From the NCBI GenBank assembly GCA_946902985.2, contig OX336392.1, forward strand, positions 16,218,716 through 16,282,715: a stretch of DNA of 64,000 bases, in the 5' to 3' direction. A program made the translations under genes and the position numbers. This document shows, piece after piece, positions 1 through 11,985 of the stretch (the stretch's first letter is position 1; every line of letters begins with the position of its first letter). Below the pieces are notes generated by a model that saw only the letters and a list, made by a program, of their open reading frames with translations, was not told the origin of the DNA and made no database searches. This DNA comes from Meconema thalassinum. Its lineage: Eukaryota; Arthropoda; Insecta; Orthoptera; Tettigoniidae.

Positions 1-42
1 ACTTTCGCGCAACAGGTCGGTTGGTCATTGGACGTTAGGTAT

Positions 43-706
43 TGGTACGGCTGTGAGTTTGTTTCGTCGCCTCGCCGCGTGAGTCAGTGCCGCCCCCGGG
101 CTATGCTCTGCCTCTGTGTATTACCTGCGCCTTACGCAACAGGGCTACTAGGACAAAAGGGACGGTCCAGAATATTCGTGACCCAGCCAGTGATGGAAAT
201 CTCGAGAAGCCGTGAATCCTGGACGGGTCTAGAAGCATTCATTGAGTCACTAGCCTGCTATATAAGAGCGACCTGGCCAGCGAGGTGGACAGTGTTTTTG
301 AGCTAGTGCGCGCTTTTACCTGAGCGACAGTTGTTGACGACGTGACTTGCGAAACCCTAGTGAATCTGATTCTCTTGACAGCGAAGCAGAGTGTAGTGGT
401 GAGTGACTGGCTATCGTAAATAACTGTAGCTTGTGTATTCAAGGAAGTGTTGCAGGTAGTTCTACCGAGGCCACCGGTTCCATTAGGAGGGATTAACTTC
501 TGTGGCTTATTGGCAAGTGAAAGGCAAGTGTTCCCTACAAGAGAAAACTAGAGTGAGATACTAATTGCTTGTATTTGCTATTTGTGTGGTGTATCTTTCT
601 GGCCCGCAATAAAGCTAATACGTTTCTTTAGAGGAACAATTTGTGTTGTGCTTCTACCCACCGTAATCCAGTTAACGGAAGTGCCACTAGGGGGTGGCAC
701 GCAACA
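43..706 (+). mobile_element. Solo LTR of the resident Ty3/gypsy family
   Basis: Matches the LTRs of the two complete Ty3/gypsy elements in this window over its whole length, with a diverged centre. It begins TGGTACGGCTGTGAG (complete copies start TGTTACGGC) and ends GGCACGCAACA. It is flanked by the 4-bp direct repeat GTAT at 39-42 and 707-710, as expected of an LTR-LTR recombinant left after loss of the internal region. A TATATAA box lies at 259-265 and an AATAAA signal at 608-613, at the same relative places as in the complete elements. No primer-binding site or coding sequence follows. The short open frames overlapping it are chance. Confidence 0.9.
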
Positions 707-710
707 GTAT

Positions 711-2180
711 CTACTGTGCGTGGATGTAAGCAGCGTTGGTCAGCAGAATGTGCTCATACCCGAAGCAAAGACGCACCGGTACACGGCAAGATCCTTACAT
801 TATCAGTGCGCATGTCATCTGCAGCACTCGATCTTCGTTCCGGACACGGGTGCCACGAGCGCAGTCTCATACTGCACGCCTCGGATGGTATCGACCAAGG
901 ATCACCTGGAAGAATGTTCTGTCGTGCTCATTTGGTGTTAATGGTGGTCGTTACGTTTTCCAAATTAGACCTGATAGTTGAAATACTCCAGTTTATAACT
1001 ACCGCAGCGCACAATAAAAGGTTCTTACGTTCAGAACATAGGAGCACCTATTCTACTGCGTTTCCCCATTGAGAGTTGTGCTCCTCCAAGAGCACAACCA
1101 TTAAGTACTATATAATGGGAACTAGATATTCTTTTCGACGTATTCGTCAACTCACGTGGCCAGCAAGATTCCCAGATCTGTCTTCTACCGAGCAATTACT
1201 GGATCACCTGCATTCCCAGATGGAATGGGCATGGCATACTGATGTGGACGACCTTCTCCATTGGTGACGGCGATAAAAATTCAGGCAGCTTCGACTTCAA
1301 TCTCGTAGTGTCGAATTCTAGTATATTAAAAGTGCTTACCAGCCATCTACGAAATTCAAAATAATTTCTCCAATAATAATAATAGTTTGTACACTTTCCT
1401 CACTCGGTCAGTCGATACGTACGGAGAGCAATATTGCGTGCAGCAATTTGATAATATTGGCCGCCACGAAGTCTGTACAAATTATGAACGAAGCTTTTTT
1501 CCTGCAAACAGTTGTACAAAGAGAAGATAGCTCCAATGACTCGAGACTTTTGTTTCTTCTTATGCATGAACTAATTTGTGATACTGAGAACATAGACTTT
1601 GTATGTGATATGTACGTTAATTGCGCTGCATTTTACATGTACAGATCGTAGCACAAGTGCCTGGACTTCGGAGGCAGTTATCGCCGAGGTGTGAGCATAC
1701 TGATGCAGATTGTTTGTGTTAGAAAGTTTGTCTAATGGGCACATGTCTGTCATAATAGTTGCGGTTCTAAAATGGCCTGCAGCGTCCCCTCTGGATACAT
1801 ACCATTCCTGTTGGTATCTATAAATGAAATTCTATTACGTGTGATCCAGTCCTTCCTCTGAAGGATCGCTATATCGCACTGAGACAACTATTTTGATTTA
1901 TTGTGAGATGTGTAGGGTATAAGTCCTAAAACTTGTTTAGGGAAATATGTATTTATTTCCGTTTATTTGAGTTTTCTCCCCAAAATTCCTGAAAATATCA
2001 CACATCTATGGTCTGAAACAGGTGAATTTTCATTCAGACCGGGTAACAAGCATGGAATTAACTGTTAACTTACCTGACATTATTTCCCTCTTCTGTCTGC
2101 CAGTGCACTGCGCAGTGCTGTCAGCTGCAAATAATCTTATTATATAATACGCTAAGATTCATGTTTCACAAAACTCGGTT
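711..2180. other. Unassigned non-coding stretch
   Basis: About 1.5 kb with several short overlapping open frames but no recognisable protein, no tRNA-like box and no clear repeat partner in the window. The 143-codon frame at 641-1072 begins inside the solo LTR and is not supported as a gene. Confidence 0.5.
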
Positions 2181-2183
2181 ATA

Positions 2184-2910
2184 GGACATAACGTACCACT
2201 TGGTCGGCTGATTACCTGCGAAGAGGCACCTAATGACTTGAAAATATTTAGGAGAGGACATAACGTACCACTTGAAGTATTTAGGGTGCATGGGACCCTA
2301 ACCGCACGGCCACTTGTTACGTTTTGCTCAATTAATCCTGGTAATAAATACGTGGACAATAACATAACATATAATAAGTTATTGGATTCCCATCACACTT
2401 ATCCAAGCTTTGGACTGGAAAAATGTTTATAAATATTTTGGCGTGTTTAAAATCAGTTGTGATTAAGCTTTCGTCATTTGTTGTTTTCTTTACTTTTTTA
2501 TTTTTAGTTAAAAAAGATTTTTGTGGGTTTTATGTCCTAGCGAATAGCAAGTTCGTCATGTGAAGTTTCATTCCAAGTTCTGCGAATATGAGAGAGCTCT
2601 CAAGCAAGATTTCAAGTTTCCATTCTCTTCATACCGCTTCATTATTCTGGCAAGCCGTTCATCATACTTGACATATTTTTTCTTTCTCTTTGAAATTTTG
2701 ATGTACAATTCGTACTTCATGAAGGTGCATGTTACAATACCAAAATGTTTAAAGCCGCACAGTGTGATCGCCTCTGATGTTTATGGCAATGAACCTGTAA
2801 CTGGAATGCCCGTCTGACATCAAGTGGTATGTTATGTCCTAGTTTAAAGATTTGGGGATTACGGGAAAACCGTTCTTAGGAAGATAACGGCCTAGGTGGT
2901 AGGTTATGTC
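2184..2910. repeat. Foldback-like element with paired inverted repeats
   Basis: The motif GGACATAACGTACCACTT occurs at 2184-2202 and again at 2256-2273. It recurs in inverted orientation at 2822-2839 (one substitution) and 2894-2910 (weaker). Spacing between the two copies is about 72 bp at each end. Two direct copies facing two inverted copies at matched spacing suggest the ends of a small foldback or MITE-like element about 0.73 kb long. No transposase is visible between them; the 85-codon frame at 2560-2817 is unrecognised. Confidence 0.5.
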
Positions 2911-4527
2911 TGGACACCACAAAACTCAAGCTCCTAAACCAGAGGGAGTTAGAAGGTGTGGTTTGCACCAAAATTTCCAAACCGTCTTAAGGTGGCTATA
3001 TACATTATTTTTCTGAAATTTGACTTCAAAAAATCCATTTTGTAGGAAATTTCTTCTAGTTTTTATGGTTCATAAATATACCATTAATCTTTCATGTCGA
3101 AATAAATTATTTACTGTAAGAGGGTGCAACCGTTCTGACTGATAGCTGTCATGTCTGGCGTATCAGCAGATCTATAAAATTCCTTTCGAGCCTAAATTGA
3201 CTTTCTCTTTCTCTATCCCACTGGTTTCGCTCCTGGCCGTGGTAAGTGATTTTTGATAGGCGACAAAAATCACTGCACGCATGTCCTTCGTTGTTGGCAT
3301 GTTAATTAACACATTTGAATTCAGTAGGCAGTGTTCATATTGGCAAAATTAATCTCGGGATTTTCCGCCAACACAAAGTTCCTCTTTTCTCTACTAGAAA
3401 GCGCTATAGTGTCAAGGAGCTTAGATATCTAACTTCCTTGACTTTCATAGCGTTCCAAGGAACGGCAAGATTCGATATGCAAGCTGCCCTATGGGTGTCA
3501 AATAACAAGATGAAGGAAGACCATACAGCTTCCAAGGAAGGACCTGTGTATGTCCCAGGAGGTTTCTGATGTGATCAAAACTGAATGTGAGTGAAGACAT
3601 ACTAAGTAAACTTTAAATGCGATTTACTTATTCATTCGTTTTCTGACATTTGAAGTCATTCAAAGTGCTATAACTTTGTCACAGAAATGGTATCTGCTTG
3701 ATTTTTATTTCAAATTAAAGCTAATACATGTATCTGCGTTCCCTCGCACTGAGAAAATGATATTCATAAAAATGTATTTTTAACAAATTTTTAATAATTT
3801 TTGTTAAACAATATTTCAAGAAACTTAAATTGTAACTTAATATAATTTTAAAACCCTTACTTGTGACTAATTCAAACAAAAGTGGTAAGTTAGATTGTTT
3901 ATGTTCAAGGTTCATGGATTTTGGTTAAAAGTGTTAGATATAGAAGACTTTAAGTACTCCAGTGTAAATAGCAACAAATATTTTTTATAAACAATTAACA
4001 TAAAATCTGTGTAACATGAACTTCAAAATCTCTTAGTTTGATCATGATGAAACAACAGAAAAAGTTAACATTCCTGGAGATTATTCTTTAAAATAATTAT
4101 TCCTTGTGTAAAACGCCACCTTTATAATACAGGAAAAATCTTGCATTTCTTGAAAAGTCAACGGAAAGATATGTATTTGTTTATAAAGTGCTTTTAAACA
4201 AATAAGACGATAGCCCCTGGCAGAACTGTGTCGCGTACAGCCCGCATAGCACTAGAGCCGGGCGGGTAGTCTGTACACATGGGGCGCACACAACCCATTA
4301 TGTGAGAGTTCTCGCACGAGTCCGCTTTTAATTGTTAATACCTAGGCTCATTATCTTGGAAATGATTCCAGATCAACATAAAACAATAGTACAATTTTGA
4401 TGCCCTACAAATTGGGTTCTCGCAAGAATTATCAAGCGCGAAAACATGGTCGACGTGCGAATTTCCACAATCTTAACTGTTATTTCTCTTGACCTATTTA
4501 TTCGATTCTTGTGAAGGTTGCGAACTA
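2911..4527. other. AT-rich unassigned stretch
   Basis: AT-rich sequence without a recognisable gene. A short GC-richer patch at about 4205-4330 shows no tRNA or promoter signature I can support. Confidence 0.5.
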
Positions 4528-5992
4528 CACACATCAAAAAAAGTTTTGCATCACCTCGGTTCCCAGATCTCCGGCATATAGACGTTGACTGTGTATATTG
4601 TATCAAAGATACAGTCCCTTTGACTGTTCATAGATGTCACTAAAACTGCTCAAAGATGTAAACAACCATGCATGAGCAGGGCCTATTAGACGGAGGGGGT
4701 ACGACAGCCGATCAGTTCCAGTCATTCCACCAGGACGAAGGTACGCTGCTCATGTTGTCTGTAGTTCTACCATGCCTAGAAGGTCAATACCGCAGTTCGA
4801 TCGCGTCCGCATTGTTACTTTGTGTCAAGAAGGGCTCTCAACAAGGGAAGTTTCCAGGCGTCTCAGAGTGAACCAAAGCGATGTTGTTCGGACATGGAGG
4901 AGGTACAGAGATACAGGAACTGTCGATGACAGGCCTCGCTCAGGCCGCCCAAGGGCTACTACTGTAGTGGATGACCGCTACTTACGGATTGCCGCTCGGA
5001 GGAACCCTGACAGCAATGCCACCATGTTGAATAATGCGTTTCGTTCAGCCACAGGACGTCGTGTTTCAACTCAAACTGTGCGCAATAGGCTGCATGATGC
5101 GCAACTTCACTCCCGACGTCCATGGCGAGGTCCAGCTTTGCAACCCCGACACCATGCAGCGCGGTACAGATGGGCCCAACAACATGCTGAATGGACCCCA
5201 CAGAATTGGCATCACGTTCTCTTCACCGATGAGTGTCGCATATGCCTTCAACCAGACAATCGTCGGAGACGTGTTTGGAGGCACCCTGGTCAGGCTGAAC
5301 GTCTTAGACACACTGTCCAGCGAGTGCAGCAAGGTGGTGGTTCCCTGATGTTTTGGGGTGGCATTATGTGGGGCCGACGTACGCCACTGGTGGTCATGGA
5401 AGGCTCCGAAACGGCTTTACGATACCTGAATGACATCCTCCGACCCATAGTGCACCCATATCGGCAGAATATTGGAGAGGCATTTGTCTTCATGGACGAC
5501 AATTCTCGACCTCATCGTGCACATCTTGTGAATGCGTTCCTTCAAGATAACGACATCGCTCGACTACAGTGGCCAGCATGTTCGCCAGACATGAACCCTA
5601 TCGAACATGCCTGGGATATGTTGAAAAGGGCTGTTTATGGACGTCTTGACCCACCAACCACTCTGAGAGATTTACGCCGAATTGTCGTTGAGGAGTGGGA
5701 CAATTTGGACCAACAGTGTCTTGATGAACTTGTGGATAGTATGCCACGACGAATACAGGCATGCATCAATGCAAGAGGACGTGCTACTGGGTATTAGAGG
5801 TAGTGGTGTGTACTGCAATCTGGACCACAAATGCTGAAAGTCTAGCTGTATGATGGTACAACATGCAATGTGTGGGTCTCATGAGCAATAAAACGAGCTG
5901 AAATGTTGTTTGTGTTGATCTCTATTCCCTTTGTATTTAAAGGTTCCGGAACTCTTGGAACCGAGGTGATGCAAAACTTTTTTTGATGTGTG
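4528..5992 (+). mobile_element. Intact Tc1-type DNA transposon (1465 bp)
   Basis: The outer 36 bp at 4528-4563 and 5957-5992 are perfect inverted repeats. The similarity extends about 11 bp further inward with three mismatches. TA dinucleotides abut both ends (4526-4527 and 5993-5994), the Tc1/mariner target duplication. Between them lies one unbroken transposase frame. Identical terminal repeats plus an open frame point to a recent insertion that may still be mobile. Length is slightly under the typical Tc1 size of about 1.6 kb. Confidence 0.95.
4772..5797 (+). CDS. Tc1-type DD34E transposase, full length
   Basis: 341-codon transposase that would bind the terminal repeats and perform cut-and-paste transposition into TA sites in the nucleus. 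The N-terminal third (residues 1-110) is a paired-like double helix-turn-helix with a GRPR hook at 58-61 between the two halves. The catalytic domain shows D153 (in FTDE), D243 (in MDDNSRPH) and E278 (in NPIEHAWD). Exactly 34 residues separate D243 from E278, the Tc1 DD34E signature. A FWGGIM block lies at 194-199. The ATG at 4772 is preceded by about 245 bp of element sequence and gives the normal family length of about 340 residues. No stop or frameshift is seen. It is the only apparently intact transposase in the window. Whether it is expressed cannot be judged from sequence. Confidence 0.95.
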   Translation: MPRRSIPQFDRVRIVTLCQEGLSTREVSRRLRVNQSDVVRTWRRYRDTGTVDDRPRSGRPRATTVVDDRYLRIAARRNPDSNATMLNNAFRSATGRRVSTQTVRNRLHDAQLHSRRPWRGPALQPRHHAARYRWAQQHAEWTPQNWHHVLFTDECRICLQPDNRRRRVWRHPGQAERLRHTVQRVQQGGGSLMFWGGIMWGRRTPLVVMEGSETALRYLNDILRPIVHPYRQNIGEAFVFMDDNSRPHRAHLVNAFLQDNDIARLQWPACSPDMNPIEHAWDMLKRAVYGRLDPPTTLRDLRRIVVEEWDNLDQQCLDELVDSMPRRIQACINARGRATGY

Positions 5993-8900
5993 TATATAAG
6001 CCTCCCAAACTATATTCCTTTCAGTTGTTTTCACAAAACGTCCTATAGCGAACTTGTATACATTTGGCACTTGAAATTGTGAATAGTAATGTCCTGACTT
6101 ATTCATTACCAACATTACCCCTCGTTAATCAATTCTTCCAGAAACATTTTTCGGGGGGCACATGCTATTCTGTATCCTTCTCAATACACAACACATAATG
6201 ATTGTCGTAAAATATGCACACCTGCTGGTTATACTCTGTATCATTCGCTTCAATTCCATTCCGAAAATGGAAGCTTCTGTTGAGCTTGTCTTAAAATATA
6301 TTGGTGCTGTATAGTACAAAAGACCTTGTTCCTATTAACTTCAATTCGTAACTTAGTATATGGCCGTTTTATCAAATGGGATTCCCTTGAAAACTAATCC
6401 ATTTAATGAAAAGAGTTCCGCGGTAAATTGAAGGATACGTGGTGGATTGTAACTTTCACGTGGCATTGAGAATTAGCTATTTAAGGCATCGTTTCGTCAG
6501 TTATTATTATTATTTGCTATTATTTCCTGTATGAACATTATTTACAGTAGTGTAGTGTAATGCCATGTCCTGTGGTTTGGATTTCACGTAAAAGTGAGGT
6601 CCCGTAGCTCATGATCGCGAGATTAACGGTCACGTTAAATTACAAGCTTCCTTCTTTCCTTTATTTACAGTAATTAATGAGTTTTCCCAACTTAGCTCTC
6701 TTCAAAATGTTACACTGTGTATTGGCCTAGTAGGGTGCCATTTATCTCTGATCTGATATAAACAGTAATCTCGCTGGATTTTTTCAGTGCGTTATTATTG
6801 TGCATTTAAATGGATTTTATGCAAACCTATCCCTGAAGTCTCCAAAGGGGAGGCCATGGGTCCGTGATCCATAAGTGTAGTTTTCTTGAATTGTAGCTGG
6901 TTTGTGCGTTAATTACTAAAATTGTATTTTGAAAATAAGTCTTGCCTCTTGGACAGTTAGCAACGAACCTTCGAATAATAAACCTACTATCTACTGCATT
7001 ATTTATAAACGTACCCATTATTTACGTGTTAATTTCTGAAGTTTATCCTGATACTTCTTCATGACCTGTTCATTTGATAATGATATTTATGGAATTTGGT
7101 CCCAACTAATAGATGTAGGTGTTAAACTAGCGCTTAAAATTCTCTGATTTAGGAACGTTATTCATAATTAAGCCTATTATTTTTTTACTCTCGATCTATA
7201 GAGTCGAAATAAATTAGGCAAGAACGGTTACCTACAAAAAATGAGTGTGTAGGGCCTATATTAAATTAGTTATGTGCGTAACTTTTTGTTTGGTTTTAAT
7301 ACGTTGGTGATAATAGAATTAACCCCAGAATGCTAACATTATACAGCATATATGCGTACATTTTGTTTGAGTCTTTCTGTGTTTTGACTGCTTTGATACA
7401 TATCTCCTTGTGTCCCTGTCGTGATCTAATTGTTTTATCTCTACATTTTAGAAACATAAATAGTTTTGTGCTAAGGCACGAATTAAAACTGTTGAAATGA
7501 ACATTTTATGTAACGCTGCATTCATACTCGTAATTTTGCGTGGTTCCTCCTGTAGCTTAAGGTCTGCTCAATGCGCCCCGCGGCTGCCTACAGATACATG
7601 GTTATCCTCACAACACTCGACCAGCCAATGCGTTCTTAACCTCATGCCATGCCAAGTACCCGAGCACCATGATATCGAATATAATAATAATGTAACAAGT
7701 ATGCTCCCCTACTTCCGTTTCATATCTCGTGTCTTCCTCTGAAATGCTGAAATGGATTTCACCAGACATGCTGTAACTCCTTGCATGATTCATGCAGATA
7801 AAATACGTTTACGTGTGGACAGTCGAGTGGAATTAGGTTATTTCGTGTTACTCATAAAACAGGGATGTCCAATTATGTTTATCGTAGACTGAAAAATACT
7901 ATTTCACAAAATTATAAAATTTCTGTCTGTCAAAACTTGTAATGAAAACACTATTATTCCGGTTCGTGCAACAAAATTTGAATTGCAGAATGGATCTGAG
8001 GGAAGCTTGTGCTCGCGAGCAGCAGGTTGAGAACACCTGGCCTACACTTTCCGTGGCGCAGTCGTTACAGCGCTGTTAGTAAGAACTCGATCTTATGAAA
8101 CCCGAACTACTTCACTAGCGCCGTATACCAGTGCCTACTGCAAGGCATGGATGCTACGCTGGTTGCATACCGTTATGTTTTTTAACCGATCTGGCAACCA
8201 ATTATTTTAGAAACTCTTCAACTTTTCTTTCATTCTTTCTGGAAATTCCTACAACTCTACATAAGGTTGTGTTCACAAGGACTTTAGACCAGTATTTGAA
8301 CGTAAACATTAATTATATATTATTTCAGTGTTGGTTAACAATTTGTCTGCTCCAGCCGAAGCACGAACGTATGCTGGTTTATGACGTAGCCTATATTTTC
8401 TATTTGTTTATTCAATTTTCTTATCTTGGATATCGTAGCATGTTCGTATTGCTTGTTTATGTGATAGCCTGTGTTACCGTGATATATCCTTTAAGTAGCT
8501 GTGTTTTTACAGACGTTGAAGGAAGGCCTTTAGTATTCGTACACCTGTGATGTGCAGTCAATGAAATAATCGTTACACCGGAAAAGTCCCGCGTTGGGTG
8601 GGCATCCTCGGCTCGTACAGTCGCGTCGCAAGTCGTTGTAAATTCCAACTGCCCTAGCTGTGGTAGTCCCTCTCAATGAGTGTAGCGTACACTATTTGTC
8701 GTCCTTACAACTGTTGTACGGCGGGGTTAGTCAATCACATCCCGTGAGGGAAGGTCAGCCACAGTCTGCTAGGTTGGCACCTATTAAGGATCGATTGTAG
8801 AAATCATTTGATCTTAGTTCACCGGATTCAACCGAGCTTAGGTGGAACTATCGGAGATGACCTAATCCCATATTTAAGCGGCGACAGTTCTCGGTTCAGT

Positions 8901-9289
8901 GCTGTTGATCTTGGCTCACAGTGAACCATTTTAGTGATTGTATTTCAATTCTAGTTTGTGTTGATTAAAGAAATGGTAAGCGTGTTTATGTACTTAGCCT
9001 ATTTGCTTTATTTTGTGAGCTCGCTCTCATCGATATTTTTCATTTTTAGTCGAGTAATTTTGAGACTTCTTTGAGGAGGAATGCTGTTGTGAAATGCATG
9101 TCTTATTCAGACCCGTAAATAATATAATTACACAGTTTTGAATAACTATTAATAAAATGACAGGTTTATAACATTTTGATTATTATGATGGTGATTGATC
9201 GAGAGATTGACTACCAGCTTCCTTCCTTCTTCTGTAACTTAATACTTGTAAGTACTGTCTTTACGGTTTTATACGTACTGTATTCGTCG
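5993..9289. other. Long AT-rich unassigned interval
   Basis: About 3.3 kb without a recognisable gene. The longest frame, 139 codons at 8131-8550, is rich in hydrophobic residues but matches no family I know. It lacks a convincing context, so I do not call it. Base composition is uniformly AT-rich. A patch near 8040-8075 resembles a decayed SINE head but is too weak to assign. Confidence 0.4.
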
Positions 9290-9299
9290 AACCTAAATT

Positions 9300-9500
9300 A
9301 AGCTTAAGTGAACTGGACCTGATGATGATCGCTTGGCGCATGAAACTAATCATCCATTGAAACTCTCCATTTTCGTGAGAAGTGTTTTGTGTATAAATAA
9401 TACATGTTTTTATTTCAGGCAATAGGTAATAAAATTAATTGTTACTCCCAGTCCAATCTAATTGGGTACGGTAGACTCGTGTTGGCCTACTGATAATCGA
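9300..9500 (+). repeat. Divergent copy of the hammerhead-bearing repeat
   Basis: Shares with the 28.4-28.7 kb copy the block CTGATGATGATCGCTTG (9319-9335), a GAAAC ten bases on, and the downstream order ATTTCAGG, TTGGGTAC, CGTGTTGGCC. The stem II arm is eroded and the usual GUC is AUC here, so a working ribozyme is unlikely. The element ends near 9500. Confidence 0.6.
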
Positions 9501-9513
9501 TTCTGTTAATAAT

Positions 9514-9572
9514 AATATCGTATGGCCTCGAGTGCCGGGTGCAAGCTTTGTTATTTGACATCCAAGGGTAGA
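9514..9572 (+). repeat. Short repeat shared with 45430-45485 (inverted)
   Basis: A block of roughly 55 bp running from ATATCGTATGGCCTCGAG to TTGTTATTTGACATCCA is nearly identical to the reverse complement of about 45430-45485. No coding sense is evident. It is probably the end of a larger dispersed repeat; here it follows the divergent hammerhead-type copy directly. Confidence 0.7.
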
Positions 9573-10424
9573 TTAGTTAATGTTAATAACGCTAGTTATT
9601 CCCCAATTGGACACATTAATGTGTTGACCGACAGATAAGCGATTATTTTATTAGAGACATTCCACCTATTCTTTCTTTTTTTTTTTAGCTTACATTCACC
9701 CCCACCCTTTTCCACGCCTGTGGGAGTTTGTATGTGGAGGCAATTCGTGTTTTATATCGAATGACTTCCAAGGTGTCCACGTTCTCGACCGTACCGTTAC
9801 CCTATTTCCAACTTTTGGTCTCAGGGTTCCCAATGATTCAGATAATGCTAGGAAAATGATCCATCCGACTATATTCGAACCCCTCATCTACTGTGGTACT
9901 CCAGGTCCATCTATTGAGTCTCCATCCTTGTACGCATTTAAAGGAGTATGTCAGCAAGTTTTGAATGCTGTACAGTACTTGGATGACATTTGAAAAGGTC
10001 AGTCTTTAAGGATTTAAAAAATGTAAAAAGAGGTTAATTCACGTTATTTTGTAGGTTGTGTACACAGACTAGTGTAACACCTGGTAAGAACACGTCTGAG
10101 TAGTTGATTATTTTGTTTATACCATTGCTCCGTTCTTCCGATTAGACAGCTAGTGGTCGGTGGCGATTTCTGTATCTGACAACACAGCTGTGTGCCGGCC
10201 TTCGCTTCTCATCCATGGCCGTGGACCTTGACTTAGTGGCGACTCCTGATTTTTATAACGTGTAGGATGAAGTCCAAAGATAAATTAATGAGAAAGATTG
10301 ACAATTGCAGTTTCCGGTAGGCTATAGCTACTGTAGTTCAAATTTCCAAAGGGAAGAACATGATAATAATAATAACAGTAATGTCAGTCTGCAACAACAC
10401 AAATCATACCTGATTAGTGGATTT
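9573..10424. other. Unassigned stretch
   Basis: No gene, tRNA box or repeat partner recognised. The region separates the ribozyme-type repeat from the hAT remnant. Confidence 0.4.
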
Positions 10425-11985
10425 TTAAAATTTCAGATCGATTCTCCGGTCCTTATTTTCTGCGAAGATATCGTTGATTGAGTCATGGAATTGATGTTTG
10501 TTTTTCAAGTCCCGGAAGAAAACTTTCTCGATAGAAAGTGATGCTAGACCATTGAGACGTTCTTGTGCTGTAGAATTTCTGCAGTGTGTTTTAATGCGCT
10601 TCAACGCAGAGAAGCTCCTTTCTGATGAGGCACTAGTAGCGGGAATAGTCACAATTAAGTTGATGAGTTTTGACTCTTCCGGTAAAGTCACCGAAATTGT
10701 TTGAAACAATGTAGTCATTCAATTTTGATATGGAATACAATTCAGAATTTAGTCCCGGACTGTCGAAAAAGCTATCATATGGCGATTTCATTATAGAATG
10801 AAGATGATTAATGGAAAAACTGTGAGAATATTCCTCAAATTTGTAGACATTTAAAAGAGCGAAAAATTTAAAAGAATGAATGTCTCTATATCTCTCTTCA
10901 ATACGTGATCAACTATTTCAAAGTATAGGCGGCGAAATGAGGTTTTCATGTCATCTTTATTGTTAGTCCGTTGCTTCTTTATAACAGGAGCTTCTTTGAC
11001 ATGCAGTTTAGTCCAAAATTCATCAAACTCCTCACGACATGACTTCAGTAACTCCTCACATTCTTGGAGTTTACTCTCGCAAAGTATTACGTCACACATC
11101 TTCTTTTGTAAAATTTTGAAAAGTATTTCTGCTTTAGGTAGAACCAAGTGGAAAATTTCCAACAGGAAAGGGTTGAACTCAAAATCAAGGTTCTTAAGAA
11201 ATCCTTTTGCACAAAATCGTGTTTCAGGATCGAACGGCATTGTGTCATTCTCAGTTATTTGACTGAATAACTGAATCAGTTCTGTTTTGTGGTTATAAAT
11301 CATTTTCACTAGTGTATTGTTGTATAACCATCTGGTTGGGGCAACAGAAGGAAAACGGGCATTTACTATCACGTCAAGAGCATAAGTTCTTTTGCCTGAA
11401 TTGGAGAAAAACTACGCGAAACCGGAAACGGTCGAGAAAAATATTTTACAATTTCTGATCACTTTTACACAGTCCTGCAATACTAAATTTAGTTTGTGTG
11501 CATAGCATATAGTGAGCAATGCTCGTGGACTTGACTCTCGCGGCTAATCCGTTATATTGGCCAGTATTGACAGATGCGCTGTCATAGGCTAGAGCAATTA
11601 ACTTACTACTGCATTGAAACTCATCTAAATGATTAAATACATGTGTTGCTATCAAGGAATCTTGAATTTCGCCCTTAGGACCAACATATCTGAACACTAT
11701 ACTTAATTGCTCCTTCCTAGATATGTCCATTGTCTCGTCTACAATAATTGCAACAAACTGCGCAGCGGAGATTTCGGTTTTTATGTTCTGCATTAAGTGT
11801 TGAGCACAAGCGTCGATTAAGTAATTTTGTATCATTGAGCCTTGGTCTGAGAACACAGTACAATTTTTTAGGTGATTTTGCAAATTCACGTCGCGTTCTG
11901 CCATGTATTGAATCGACTCCCTGTAATTGCCTTCATTAGCAGAATCCTCAGATTCATTAATTAGACCAAACCTGTCCCTTCCCAC
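10425..11985 (-). pseudogene. Decayed hAT transposase (ZMYM/DUF4371 type)
   Basis: Three minus-strand fragments form one degraded hAT-type transposase. 11446-11985 carries the DUF4371-like N-terminal part of the RNase H fold (AIIVDETMDISRKEQLSIVF, then LAYDSASVNTGQYNG). 10851-11372 carries the middle (FPSVAPTRWLYNN and the helical insertion). 10425-10718 carries the C-terminal hAT dimerisation block (PATSASSERSFSALKRIKT). Frameshifts near 11375-11445 and 10720-10850 separate them, and homology stops abruptly near 12000 so the N terminus with the BED finger is missing. I did not find terminal inverted repeats. It resembles the domesticated zinc-finger BED/FAM200 proteins, but the breaks make a dead transposon copy more likely. 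Confidence 0.85.

Noticed and set aside
641..1072. 143-codon frame overlapping the solo LTR end
   Set aside because: Begins in the LTR, overlaps two other frames, and has no recognisable domain.
8131..8550. 139-codon open frame as a membrane protein gene
   Set aside because: Hydrophobic residues follow from T-rich sequence; no family match, no neighbouring exons or promoter signals.
10425..11985. Domesticated hAT host gene (ZBED/FAM200-like)
   Set aside because: At least two frame breaks and a missing N terminus make a dead transposon copy the simpler reading.
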